Origin: an uncultured Chloroflexota bacterium
GTDB lineage: Bacteria; Chloroflexota; Anaerolineae; Aggregatilineales; Phototrophicaceae
DNA length: 40,345 nt
NCBI GenBank assembly: GCA_937988705.1
Contig: CALKIA010000620.1
Span: 1 to 40,345, forward strand
Direction of reading: 5' to 3'
This document shows, piece by piece, positions 32,537 through 40,345 of this stretch. The translations under genes and the position numbers were made by a program. A model generated the notes under the pieces. That model saw only the letters and a program-made list of their open reading frames with translations. It was not told the DNA's origin and ran no database searches. The first letter of the stretch is position 1. Each line of letters opens with the position of its first letter.

Positions 32537-35500
32537 ATGGTGACGCTCGAATCTCGTTATCTCCCATCAGATCGATTTCGCTCACTTGCGGACGGAAGTG
32601 GTTTGCCGACAACGGCGGATGGCAGTGTATTGTTCGCGGATATTTCCGGCTTTACGCCGATCACCGAAAGATTACGCGCCGTACTCGGAGTACGGCGGGG
32701 GGCAGAAACGCTCGCCGTCTATCTCAACCGCGTCTATGATGCTCTGATCGCCCGCGTGGATGCTCACGGCGGCTCGATCATCTCGTTCGCAGGAGACGCG
32801 ATCACCTGCTGGTTTGCCGGGGAGAATGCGGCACTCGTGGCGGTGGACTGCGCCTTCGCGCTGCTCGACGCTCTTCACGACGTCGAGCGGATCGAGGTTC
32901 CTGGCGGCGAGTCGGCGCTGTTGGGCTTGAAGGTGGCGGTTTCGTCGGGAAGTGTTCGTCGCTTCGTGGTTGGCGCTCCTCAGCAGATCGACGTGCTGGC
33001 GGGAGCAACGGTGGCGCGCACCGGGGCGGGCGAGAGTATCGCCGAGCGCAGCGAAGTGCTGGCGGATGCGCGAACGGTCGAGCGGTCGGCGACATGGGCA
33101 CGGGTACAGGCATGGCGCGACGCCGATGGGGAACGCTTCGCCGTGCTGGCACGTCCTGATGCGCTGCCCTTCGTGCCGCCTGCGCCGCTACCGCTAGACA
33201 ACGCTCCGCCTGCGGGCGAGCTGCGCCGCTGGATGCTGCCCGCCGTCGCCGATTACCTGCAGGCGGGGTTGGGCGAATACGTGACCGAACTGCGACCAGC
33301 GACCGCGTTGTTCGTGCGCTTCGCCGGCATTCGTTACGACGACGACCCGGATGCCGAGCGTAAGCTCGACCGCTTTGTGGGCATGATACAAGGCGTCGTC
33401 GCGCGCTATGAGGGCAGCGTACTTCAACTCACTATCGGCGACAAGGGGAGCTACATCTATGCTGCGTTCGGCGCGCCGTTCACCCATGAGGATGACGCGG
33501 CGCGGGCCCTAAACGCGGCGCTGGACATCCGCGCCGAAGTGCGGACGCTGGACTATCTCGAGCCAGTGCGGATCGGCGTCAGCGCAGGGATGATGCGCAC
33601 GGGCGCTTATGGCGGAGAAACGCGGCGCACCTACGGCGTTTTGGGCGACGAGGTGAATCTTGCGGCCCGCCTGATGATGCTCGCGTCACCAGACGATATC
33701 TTCGTGAGTGAAAGCGTGATCGGAGCACACGCTGACGGTTTCGTGCTGAATCCCGTCGCGCCAGTTCAGGTCAAAGGCAAAGTGAACCCGGTTCGCCTGT
33801 TCCGGTTGATCGAACGGCGCGAACGCTCGTTTGCGGAGCGTTTTTATACTACACCCCTGGTCGGGCGCGAAGGTGAACTCGCAGCGATTCAGGCCGCTAT
33901 GCAGCCGAGCCTTGAAGGACGCCACGCGGGGATTATCACCGTCTACGGAGATCCGGGGATGGGCAAGAGCCGCCTAGCGTTCGAGGTTCAGCGGCGACTG
34001 CGCGTGGACGTCACCTGGCTGACAGGGCAGGCGGACGCGCTGAACCGTGCCCCATTGAACGCTTTCGTCTACTTTCTGCGACCGTATTTCGGTCAGCGGC
34101 GTGAACAGGACGCCCGCGCCTTTGACGCCACCTTTGACGAACTGGTGGCATTGGCGGATGAACAGACGCGCGCCGATCTCAACACCTACCGCTCTTTCAT
34201 GGCGGGGTTGGTTGGAGTTATCTTCCCCGGTTCGCCGTTCGAGTCCGCAAATGAGCGTCTGCGCATCGACAACGGGATCGCGGCGATCAAGGCCTTCGCG
34301 CGCGCTGAAGGCAGCCGCCAGCCGTTGGTTCTGCACCTTGAGGACGCACATTGGCTCGACGAAAGCTCGATCCGTGCGCTGCAAGAGCTAACCTATAACA
34401 TGAATTCCGTCCCGCTCACCCTGATCCTCACCAGTCGTTACAACGACGATGGCTCGCCCATGACGATTCCCGGTGTGTACAGCGTCCCGGTGCATGCGGT
34501 CAATCTGAAAGAACTGAGCGCTGACGGCGTGCGGTCGGTCGCGGGGGCGATCCTCGGGGCAAGGGTGAGCGACCATCTCGCCGCGTTCATTCACGAGCGC
34601 GGGGAGGGCAACCCGTTCTTCACCGAGCAGTTGGCGCTCGATCTGAAAGAGCGCGACGCGCTTGAGACGGTCGACGGGCAGTTTGATCTGCGCGCTGATA
34701 CCGCCGCCGAGGTGCCATCGGGCATCAACGCCATCCTAATCGCACGGCTGGATCGGCTGGCGGCGCAGGTCAAGGCGGTGGTGCAGACGGCGGCCGTGTT
34801 GGGACGAGAATTCGACGTACAGGTGCTGTCGAAGATGCTGCGCGAAGGTGAGCGAGCGCATATTCAGGTGGCAGAGCAAGAGGCAATCTGGACGGCCATC
34901 GACGCGCTGCGCTATCTGTTCCGTCATGCGCTGCTGCGCGATGCCGCCTACGACATGCAGGTGCGGGAACGTCTGCAAAGTCTGCATCGGCTGGCGGCGG
35001 AGACAATTGAGGCACTGTATCCTGACGATCACTCGCAGTATGACGCGCTGCTCGAACACTGGGACGAAGCGGGCGTTGTCGATAAATCCCTGTACTACAC
35101 TATTCCCGTGTGCGAGCGCTTGGTTGGCATTGCGGCCGATTACGGGCGGGCGGAACGACTGCTCGCACAGGCGCTGGCCTACGGCGTGGCAGCGCAGCGC
35201 ATGACTCTCCTGCGTCTGCTGGGCGATGCGGCCCTGTCACGCGGGGAATATCTTACCGCGATCACCCACTACGAAGCGTGTCTCGCAGCAGGTGATGACG
35301 AGATCGAAGCGCGTATCCTCGCGCTTGACGGCTTGGGCAAAGTACACACGCAGCAGGGCGACTATCCGACCGCCGTCCGCTTCGCCGAACAGGCGCTCAC
35401 GCTGGCGCGCGATCAGGGCAATCAAGCCGGAACGGCACGCGCGCTGACCACACTCGGCGATGCGGCATTTCAGCAGGGTGACTACCCGACGGCGCACACG

Positions 35501-36763
35501 CATTTTAGCGAAGGCTTGCGCTTGTTCCGCGAATTGGCATCGCCTGCGGGGGTGGTTGGTGCGCTGAACCGTCTGGGCAAGATCGCCACGCTCAAGGGTG
35601 ACAAGACGACGGCTCGGACGTATCTGGAAGAAAGCCTCAACCTCGCCCGCCAGATGGGTGATCGCCAGCAGTTGGGGAGCATCCTTAACAACCTCGGCAA
35701 CCTGTCGCTCGATCAGGGGGATAGTCAGGCGACGCGCGCTTACTATGAAAGCAGCCTGAGACTGCGACGCGAAATCGGGGATCGCAACGGCGTGGGCGGA
35801 TCGCTCGGCAATCTCGCCATCCTCATGCTGCGGCAGGGCAAGACCGACGAAGGCTTAGCGTTCACCGAAGCCAGCCTGAACGAACGGCGTGCTATCGGCG
35901 ACCGCAAGGGAATCGCGAATGCCTTAGCGCTGCTCGCCTCCATTGCCTATGACCGGAACGATCTGCTGAGCGCACAGCGTTACCTCGAAGAAGGGCTGGA
36001 AACGCAGCGAGCAATCAATGATCGCTGGGGTATAGCGACGAATCTGACCAATCTGGGGGAAATTGCGCGGATGCGCGGTGATTTCGCGGCGGCGGGCACT
36101 TATGTCGCCGAAGGTTTGGCACTCTACCGCCAGCTTGAACAGCCGAAGGATATCGCCGATGCGCTGACCACGCAGGCGTGGTTAGCGCAGGTACAGGACG
36201 ACGCGGCCACAGCGCGCCAACTTTACGAAGAAGCGCTCGCCATGCGGCGCGAGATCAATGACCAGCGCGGGATCGCCCGCTGCCTGCTTGACCTGTCGAG
36301 CCTCGATGCGTCGCTCGGTCTATACGCCGATGCTGAACGTCGTCTGAGTGAGGGGATCGAGATTATGCGGGCGATTGGCGACAAGAACCTCGCTCCGTCG
36401 CTGGCGGCGCTGGCGACCATCAAGCGCAGACTTGGACAGCCACCTGAAGTCGTGCATCCCCTCATGCGCGCTGCGCTGACACAAGTGCAGGTGGCGGGGG
36501 CGCCGAAGATGAAACTCGCCACCGTCATCGAAGCCGCACAGCTCTTGTACGAGGACGGGCGCTACCCCGACTCGGCCGAACTGAGCGGATTCATCGGCGC
36601 GCAGTCGACGTCCAGCGACGCGGGCAAGACCCTGAACCGCCTATTGGATGATCTGCGCGCCCATCTGGATACGGCCGCCCTGACGGCGGCGCTCGAACGC
36701 GGAAAGACACTGGTCATGGATGATGTGATCGCTCGACTGCAAGCGGCGTTTGATCAGGGATAG
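32537..36763 (+). CDS. Tandem class III cyclase domains, P-loop ATPase and TPR protein
   Basis: The protein has 1408 residues. The first cyclase domain (about 28-205) has both metal-binding Asp residues: FADISGFT (Asp35) and FAGDAITCWF (Asp87). The second (about 253-425) lacks the first Asp (LFVRFAGI) but has the adenine-pocket Lys in GDKGSYIYAAFGAP (Lys303) and the transition-state pair in GVLGDEVNLAARL (Asn374, Arg378). Thus one composite active site is possible, as in animal soluble adenylyl cyclase. The position usually Asp or Thr, seven residues before the Asn, is Gly367. A P-loop domain follows: VGREGELAAI, Walker A GDPGMGKS (471-478) and Walker B LVLHLEDAHWLDESS. From about 900 to 1300 come many TPRs (LGDAAFQQGDYPTAHTHFSE type). 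It probably makes cAMP in response to ligand or partner binding at the ATPase/TPR part. It stands alone. Confidence 0.93.
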   Translation: MVTLESRYLPSDRFRSLADGSGLPTTADGSVLFADISGFTPITERLRAVLGVRRGAETLAVYLNRVYDALIARVDAHGGSIISFAGDAITCWFAGENAALVAVDCAFALLDALHDVERIEVPGGESALLGLKVAVSSGSVRRFVVGAPQQIDVLAGATVARTGAGESIAERSEVLADARTVERSATWARVQAWRDADGERFAVLARPDALPFVPPAPLPLDNAPPAGELRRWMLPAVADYLQAGLGEYVTELRPATALFVRFAGIRYDDDPDAERKLDRFVGMIQGVVARYEGSVLQLTIGDKGSYIYAAFGAPFTHEDDAARALNAALDIRAEVRTLDYLEPVRIGVSAGMMRTGAYGGETRRTYGVLGDEVNLAARLMMLASPDDIFVSESVIGAHADGFVLNPVAPVQVKGKVNPVRLFRLIERRERSFAERFYTTPLVGREGELAAIQAAMQPSLEGRHAGIITVYGDPGMGKSRLAFEVQRRLRVDVTWLTGQADALNRAPLNAFVYFLRPYFGQRREQDARAFDATFDELVALADEQTRADLNTYRSFMAGLVGVIFPGSPFESANERLRIDNGIAAIKAFARAEGSRQPLVLHLEDAHWLDESSIRALQELTYNMNSVPLTLILTSRYNDDGSPMTIPGVYSVPVHAVNLKELSADGVRSVAGAILGARVSDHLAAFIHERGEGNPFFTEQLALDLKERDALETVDGQFDLRADTAAEVPSGINAILIARLDRLAAQVKAVVQTAAVLGREFDVQVLSKMLREGERAHIQVAEQEAIWTAIDALRYLFRHALLRDAAYDMQVRERLQSLHRLAAETIEALYPDDHSQYDALLEHWDEAGVVDKSLYYTIPVCERLVGIAADYGRAERLLAQALAYGVAAQRMTLLRLLGDAALSRGEYLTAITHYEACLAAGDDEIEARILALDGLGKVHTQQGDYPTAVRFAEQALTLARDQGNQAGTARALTTLGDAAFQQGDYPTAHTHFSEGLRLFRELASPAGVVGALNRLGKIATLKGDKTTARTYLEESLNLARQMGDRQQLGSILNNLGNLSLDQGDSQATRAYYESSLRLRREIGDRNGVGGSLGNLAILMLRQGKTDEGLAFTEASLNERRAIGDRKGIANALALLASIAYDRNDLLSAQRYLEEGLETQRAINDRWGIATNLTNLGEIARMRGDFAAAGTYVAEGLALYRQLEQPKDIADALTTQAWLAQVQDDAATARQLYEEALAMRREINDQRGIARCLLDLSSLDASLGLYADAERRLSEGIEIMRAIGDKNLAPSLAALATIKRRLGQPPEVVHPLMRAALTQVQVAGAPKMKLATVIEAAQLLYEDGRYPDSAELSGFIGAQSTSSDAGKTLNRLLDDLRAHLDTAALTAALERGKTLVMDDVIARLQAAFDQG

Positions 36764-36995
36764 CGTAGGCAGCGTGGTGTGGTGATGGTAAGACAGCGCG
36801 GCTGCGGGATTTAACGTGAGCGAAGGCGTTCAGCATGATCCGGACTGCCTTGACGAGGCGTCCAGGCTGCACACTCCACTGCCGGATGCGGTTCGGACGT
36901 TCCGCCAACTCTCCGGCCTGTCGGGTTTGCTCACGCAGATGATGCAGGTCGCTGATTCGCTGCTTGACCTCATGCGTCATGAAGTAGTCGCTCAT
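36714..36995 (-). CDS. Small basic protein of unknown function
   Basis: This 93-residue protein begins MSDYFMTHEVKQRISDLHHL and is rich in Arg and His, with a predicted N-terminal helix. AAAGGTGGA lies 9 to 17 bases upstream of the ATG. The gene lies 24 bases after another small minus-strand gene, so they probably form an operon. Its last 50 bases overlap the end of the convergent cyclase gene. No family was recognised. Confidence 0.6.
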   Translation of the reverse strand: MSDYFMTHEVKQRISDLHHLREQTRQAGELAERPNRIRQWSVQPGRLVKAVRIMLNAFAHVKSRSRAVLPSPHHAAYAIPDQTPLAVERSHHP

Positions 36996-37019
36996 GGTGT
37001 TTGTTCCACCTTTCTCAAC

Positions 37020-37325
37020 CTACGCTTCGCGCCCGCGGGAAACCATCCAGCGGAAGCGCGCAATCGGGGTGGGGCGGCTCGGCTGATGTGCCGCGCGGCT
37101 CAAATGGCGGATGCCGTTCGCGGCTTCGGTACTGCTTGGATTGATGTAGCGTGCACGTTCCAGACAATAAAGCTGTTCTTCGCGCGTGGTCATCCTCGCT
37201 GCCCAGAATAGCCAATCCGCTTCTTGATTCGAGTCTTCTTGCAGCGCTTTCACGAAGTCGGCGCTTGGGTCAGTGACGTGATTTACCGGGAACAGGGATT
37301 TGGTATTGGTAGCTTGCTTCGCCAT
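37020..37325 (-). CDS. Small protein with a TPR-like helix pair
   Basis: The protein is 101 residues from the ATG at 37325, which has AAAGGA 8 bases upstream; a GTG at 37352 is an alternative. The middle, WLFWAARMTTREEQLYCLER and then ARYINPSSTEA, has the spacing of a TPR unit and resembles the WLxxA...LERxLxINPxxxxA pattern common in short Chloroflexota proteins. The C-terminus is basic (PIARFRWMVSRGR). It is divergent from the LuxR regulator gene and may be functionally tied to it or to the cyclase gene. No known function. Confidence 0.65.
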   Translation of the reverse strand: MAKQATNTKSLFPVNHVTDPSADFVKALQEDSNQEADWLFWAARMTTREEQLYCLERARYINPSSTEAANGIRHLSRAAHQPSRPTPIARFRWMVSRGREA

Positions 37326-37506
37326 TTGCAAAATCCTTTCGACATCACTCACAACGTTGCCTTATTCATAGCATGGCGGGGCGGGGGTTGTCGTCCTACT
37401 GGGGTGGAATGATCGCACCAGAGGGGGTGGAATTGGTGACGTTTTGCCCGTTCTACCGTTATCTCAGAGCGACTAGCGGGCCTTGGAGAAAGATTTTGAT
37501 TTCAGC

Positions 37507-40164
37507 ATGATCAGTTCACCAATCCAAATGCGGCGTGTTCAACAAATACCCATCATGGCGACTCAGTTTGTTGGTCGGCAGGCGGAACTCGATGAGCTGC
37601 ATCGGCTGCTGACACAGCCCAGCGTTCGCCTGATCACAATTCTCGGCACCGGTGGCATCGGCAAGACACGGCTCGCGTTTGAAGCGGCACTGCGTCACCG
37701 GGAGTTGTTCCCTGATGGCGTCTCCCTTGTCACGCTGTCGTCGCCAACCAATGCCGACAAATTCGCGCTGTTGATCGCCGAGACGATGGATTTCCAGACG
37801 CAGCCCGGCGACCTGCCGCCCGCCGTTCAGGTGCTGGAATTCGTCAAGTCGCGGACGCTCCTGCTCATCTTGGAGAATGCCGAATACCTCGCCGATGCGG
37901 TGATCTTCGTCGGCAGGCTCGTCGAACAAGCGCCGAACGTCAAACTGCTGGCGACCTCGCGGCAAAAACTCAATTTGTCGGCGGAGAGCGTGTTTCCGCT
38001 TGGCGGGATGGATTTGCCCGCTGCGGAAATAGATGTGCTTGCTGCGGGTGGGGTGCGTTTGTTTCTGGACAGCGCGCTCCGCGCGCAACCCGGTTTCGAT
38101 CTGTCGCCTGCGGATCTGGAAGCAGTGGTGCGCATCTGCCAGCTTGCACAGGGTATGCCGCTTGCCATTTTGCTGGCGGCAAGCTGGCTGCCGATCCTTT
38201 CCCCGGCGGAGATCGCGCAGGAGATGGAAAAGAACCTGAACATTCTACAAACAGATTTGCGCGACGTTCCCGAACGTCAGCGCAGCATCCGCGCCGTTTT
38301 CGACGCCTCGTGGAAGCTGTTAGATGCGGACGAGCAGCGCGTATTGCTCCGGTTGGCGGTGTTCGCGAACGGCTTCACCCGGGATGCGGCCGAACAGGTC
38401 GCCCGCGCCGACCTACACATGCTGATGAACCTGTTCAACAAGTCGCTGGTGCAGCGTTTAGTCTCGACAGCGCGTTATGACCTCCATGAACTGCTGCGGC
38501 AGTATACGCTGGAACACCTGCGCCAGTCGGACGACGAAACCGCCGCTTATGCCGCTCACAGCCGTCACTATCTCCATGTCGCCGCGCAGTTGACGCCGCA
38601 GATCACCGGACGGGGACAGCTTGACGCGCTCGACCAGGTCGAAGCGGACTTCGACAACATTCGTGCGGCGTGGATATGGGCAGTTGAACATGATGAACTG
38701 GAGAATGTGGGGCGCGCGCTGGACAGCATCTACTGGTACGGCATGATGCGCAGTCGTTATTCGGCGCTCGAGGCGTTTTTTGCGCAGACCCAGTTGGCGC
38801 TGGCACTGCGCCCCACCGAGATCGCCGGTCAACTACGCCCCCAGATCGAAGCGCGCTCCCGCTGGATGCAGCGCTGGCGCGAAGGCGCGCCGATCAATCC
38901 GAACAACATCGGTGAACTTGAAGCCCTGTTGATCACGCTGCCCGAAGAGAGCGTCGACCGCGTGCTGGGGCTGATTTTGCTCGGCGATGCGCTGGATGCA
39001 ACCGGGAGCGATCCGGCACGTGCCGAACAATTGCTCAGCACCGCCCATGAACTCGCCACCCGCCTGCACGAAGATTTCTATGCGGCGTGGGGGCTGCACT
39101 TTCAAGCGCGGCAGGCGGCTAGGCGCTTTGGTATTGAGCAGAGTCTCGCGCTCGGTCGGCGCGCGGCAGACCTGCGGCGGGAACGCGGCGATCTGATCGG
39201 CGCGTGCTATTCGCTCTATAACGTCAGCATGGATTTGCTGCTGTACGGTCGTTCCGAGGAAAGCGCACAAGCAGCGACCGAACAACTGGAACTCAGTCGG
39301 AAGATGCGCGAGTGTTCGAGCATCCTGATGTCTCAGATCACGTTGAGCTTGCTGGCGCTGCTTGACGCTCGGTTCGAACAGGCGCGCATGTACGCCGAGG
39401 CGAGCGCGAAACTCGCCGCCGACCTGAATCATACCTTGGGCATTGCTTGGACGAATCTCATACGCGGGCTGCTGGTCTGGTTCGACGGTGATTTCGACAG
39501 CGCGTTTGAACTACTGAGCGCGAGTGTCGATATAGCGGCTCACGATACGGTGCGCTTCTTCCTTGATTGGGGCTTCGCGCTGATCGCGCGGCAGGGCGCG
39601 GAAAATCGTCCCGGCCATCAGGTCAGGGCATTGAACTACGCGGTGAAAATCAAGGCGGTCGGGGCAATGCGTCTGTGTTTGCCCGCGTGGGCGCTCACCG
39701 AAGCGGGGTCGGGGAATGCGCACAAAGCTGCATCGTTGTTAGGGCTGGCGGAAGGCGTTGGTGCGTGGCTGACGTACTGGCTTGAGGTTACAGCGCTGCC
39801 ACCGAAGATTGAGGGGATCATCGGTGCAGAGGCGTTCGACGCGGCTTACGCTAAAGGAAAGGTGTGGGAACTTGAGGCCGCCGTCAGGACTCGGCTGTCC
39901 GAGCGACGCGGTGATGGAACCGGCGAGTCCGATTTCGAGGATCGCGTCCGACGCGCCAATGAGCAGCTGATCGAACCGCTGTCCGAGCGCGAACTTGAGG
40001 TGATCCGTTCCATCGCCAGCGGCTTATCAAACCGCGAGATCGCCGATCAACTGGTGGTCGAACTCAGCACCGTCAAGAAGCACCTGACGCACATCTACGG
40101 CAAGCTGGATGTGTTAAACCGAGCGCAGGCGATCTTACGTGCGCAGCAGCTCGGTTTGGTGTAA
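37507..40164 (+). CDS. STAND ATPase transcriptional regulator with LuxR-type HTH
   Basis: The protein is 885 residues from the ATG at 37507; TTG 37483, ATG 37531 and ATG 37555 are alternatives because no site has a clear ribosome-binding sequence. The ATPase domain begins with FVGRQAELDELHRLL; Walker A is GTGGIGKT (about 47-54). The Walker B strand reads LLLILENAEYL where relatives usually have LDN, so an Asp is replaced by Glu. GMPLAILLAASWL is the conserved winged-helix entry motif of the NB-ARC class. A TPR-like sensor occupies about 400-800. The C-terminus (about 820-885) is a LuxR HTH: LSERELEVIRSIASGLSNRE, then TVKKHLTHIYGKLDVLNR. It is a large signal-integrating activator; the ligand and targets are unknown. 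Confidence 0.92.
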   Translation: MISSPIQMRRVQQIPIMATQFVGRQAELDELHRLLTQPSVRLITILGTGGIGKTRLAFEAALRHRELFPDGVSLVTLSSPTNADKFALLIAETMDFQTQPGDLPPAVQVLEFVKSRTLLLILENAEYLADAVIFVGRLVEQAPNVKLLATSRQKLNLSAESVFPLGGMDLPAAEIDVLAAGGVRLFLDSALRAQPGFDLSPADLEAVVRICQLAQGMPLAILLAASWLPILSPAEIAQEMEKNLNILQTDLRDVPERQRSIRAVFDASWKLLDADEQRVLLRLAVFANGFTRDAAEQVARADLHMLMNLFNKSLVQRLVSTARYDLHELLRQYTLEHLRQSDDETAAYAAHSRHYLHVAAQLTPQITGRGQLDALDQVEADFDNIRAAWIWAVEHDELENVGRALDSIYWYGMMRSRYSALEAFFAQTQLALALRPTEIAGQLRPQIEARSRWMQRWREGAPINPNNIGELEALLITLPEESVDRVLGLILLGDALDATGSDPARAEQLLSTAHELATRLHEDFYAAWGLHFQARQAARRFGIEQSLALGRRAADLRRERGDLIGACYSLYNVSMDLLLYGRSEESAQAATEQLELSRKMRECSSILMSQITLSLLALLDARFEQARMYAEASAKLAADLNHTLGIAWTNLIRGLLVWFDGDFDSAFELLSASVDIAAHDTVRFFLDWGFALIARQGAENRPGHQVRALNYAVKIKAVGAMRLCLPAWALTEAGSGNAHKAASLLGLAEGVGAWLTYWLEVTALPPKIEGIIGAEAFDAAYAKGKVWELEAAVRTRLSERRGDGTGESDFEDRVRRANEQLIEPLSERELEVIRSIASGLSNREIADQLVVELSTVKKHLTHIYGKLDVLNRAQAILRAQQLGLV

Positions 40165-40175
40165 TGCGCGCACAC

Positions 40176-40296
40176 CTTAAGTAGGTTCTCGAAACAAATC
40201 CACGAATGGATGTAGGGGCGCACCTGTGTGTGCGCCCGAAACCGGGTAGACACCTAGGTCTACCCCTACATTGGGACTTTCGAGAGTCTACTTAAG
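40176..40296. repeat. MITE-like palindromic element
   Basis: Terminal inverted repeats of 19 bases with two mismatches (CTTAAGTAG-TCTCGAAA, 40176-40194 and 40278-40296) bound the element. Inside, TGTAGGGG/CCCCTACA (40211-40218 and 40263-40270) encloses two perfect 8-bp hairpins, GGGCGCAC/GTGCGCCC (40216-40237) and GGGTAGAC/GTCTACCC (40244-40265). There is no coding capacity. It lies 12 bases after the LuxR gene stop and may act as its transcript end. Confidence 0.8.
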
Positions 40297-40327
40297 TGCT
40301 CGATCCGGTAATTCCTGCCAGATCAAT

Positions 40328-40345
40328 TGTAGGGGCGCACCTGTG
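40328..40345. repeat. Start of another copy of the TGTAGGGGC repeat, cut by the window edge
   Basis: TGTAGGGGCGCACCTGTG is identical to 40211-40228 of the preceding element, only 117 bases earlier, so the elements are clustered here. Confidence 0.8.

Overview
The window is about 40 kb of a GC-rich bacterial chromosome and looks most like a member of the Chloroflexota (Anaerolineae or a relative). This assignment is inferred from gene content: solute-binding proteins whose signal peptides end in FAQ or SAQ, CUT1 sugar importers without a linked ATPase, very large ATPase/TPR signalling proteins, and dispersed palindromic repeats carrying TGTAGGGGC / GCCCCTACA. No rRNA, tRNA, CRISPR array or phage structural gene was seen.

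Left part (1-10.8 kb): an alpha-glycoside uptake and hydrolysis locus on the minus strand. In transcription order it encodes a lipid- or periplasm-side sugar-binding protein, two CUT1 permeases, a predicted cytoplasmic GH31 glycosidase and a secreted GH31 enzyme fused to a GH99-like domain, which runs off the left edge. A divergent LacI-type regulator with two consecutive helix-turn-helix domains faces the operon. Two GAGACGTCTC palindromes lie in the shared promoter region.

11-13 kb: a PadR-type regulator and a ModA-like molybdate-binding protein with an extra C-terminal domain of the sulfite-oxidase molybdopterin-binding fold type, without modB or modC. A perfect 11-3-11 inverted repeat overlaps their promoter. 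About 650 bases of decayed, unidentified sequence follow.

13.6-18.6 kb: a compact five-gene sulfane-sulfur operon (cytoplasmic two-domain rhodanese, YeeE/YedE thiosulfate transporter, TusA, secreted two-domain rhodanese, CcdA-TlpA fusion). Together these could take sulfur from an extracellular donor, carry it across the membrane and supply reducing power outside. Its likely promoter lies between two terminator-like hairpins.

18.6-24.3 kb: a repeat-rich spacer with MITE-like elements, then a ribose-type ABC importer (ATPase, permease, Tat-like binding protein) with its own LacI regulator and a good promoter followed directly by an operator-like palindrome.

24.5-31 kb: an eroded region. It holds a broken S9 peptidase, an AstE/aspartoacylase-like hydrolase, a truncated LDH2-family dehydrogenase and a GntR/FadR regulator with an elaborate operator region. 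It also holds two small unknown proteins and an intact methyltransferase flanked by remnants of an ABC ATPase and a P-loop NTPase.

31-40.3 kb: an MFS transporter, then a 1408-residue protein with two class III cyclase domains, a P-loop ATPase and TPRs, an architecture like that of soluble adenylyl cyclase. Two small minus-strand genes follow, then a STAND-type LuxR regulator. The window ends in a MITE-like repeat and the start of another copy.
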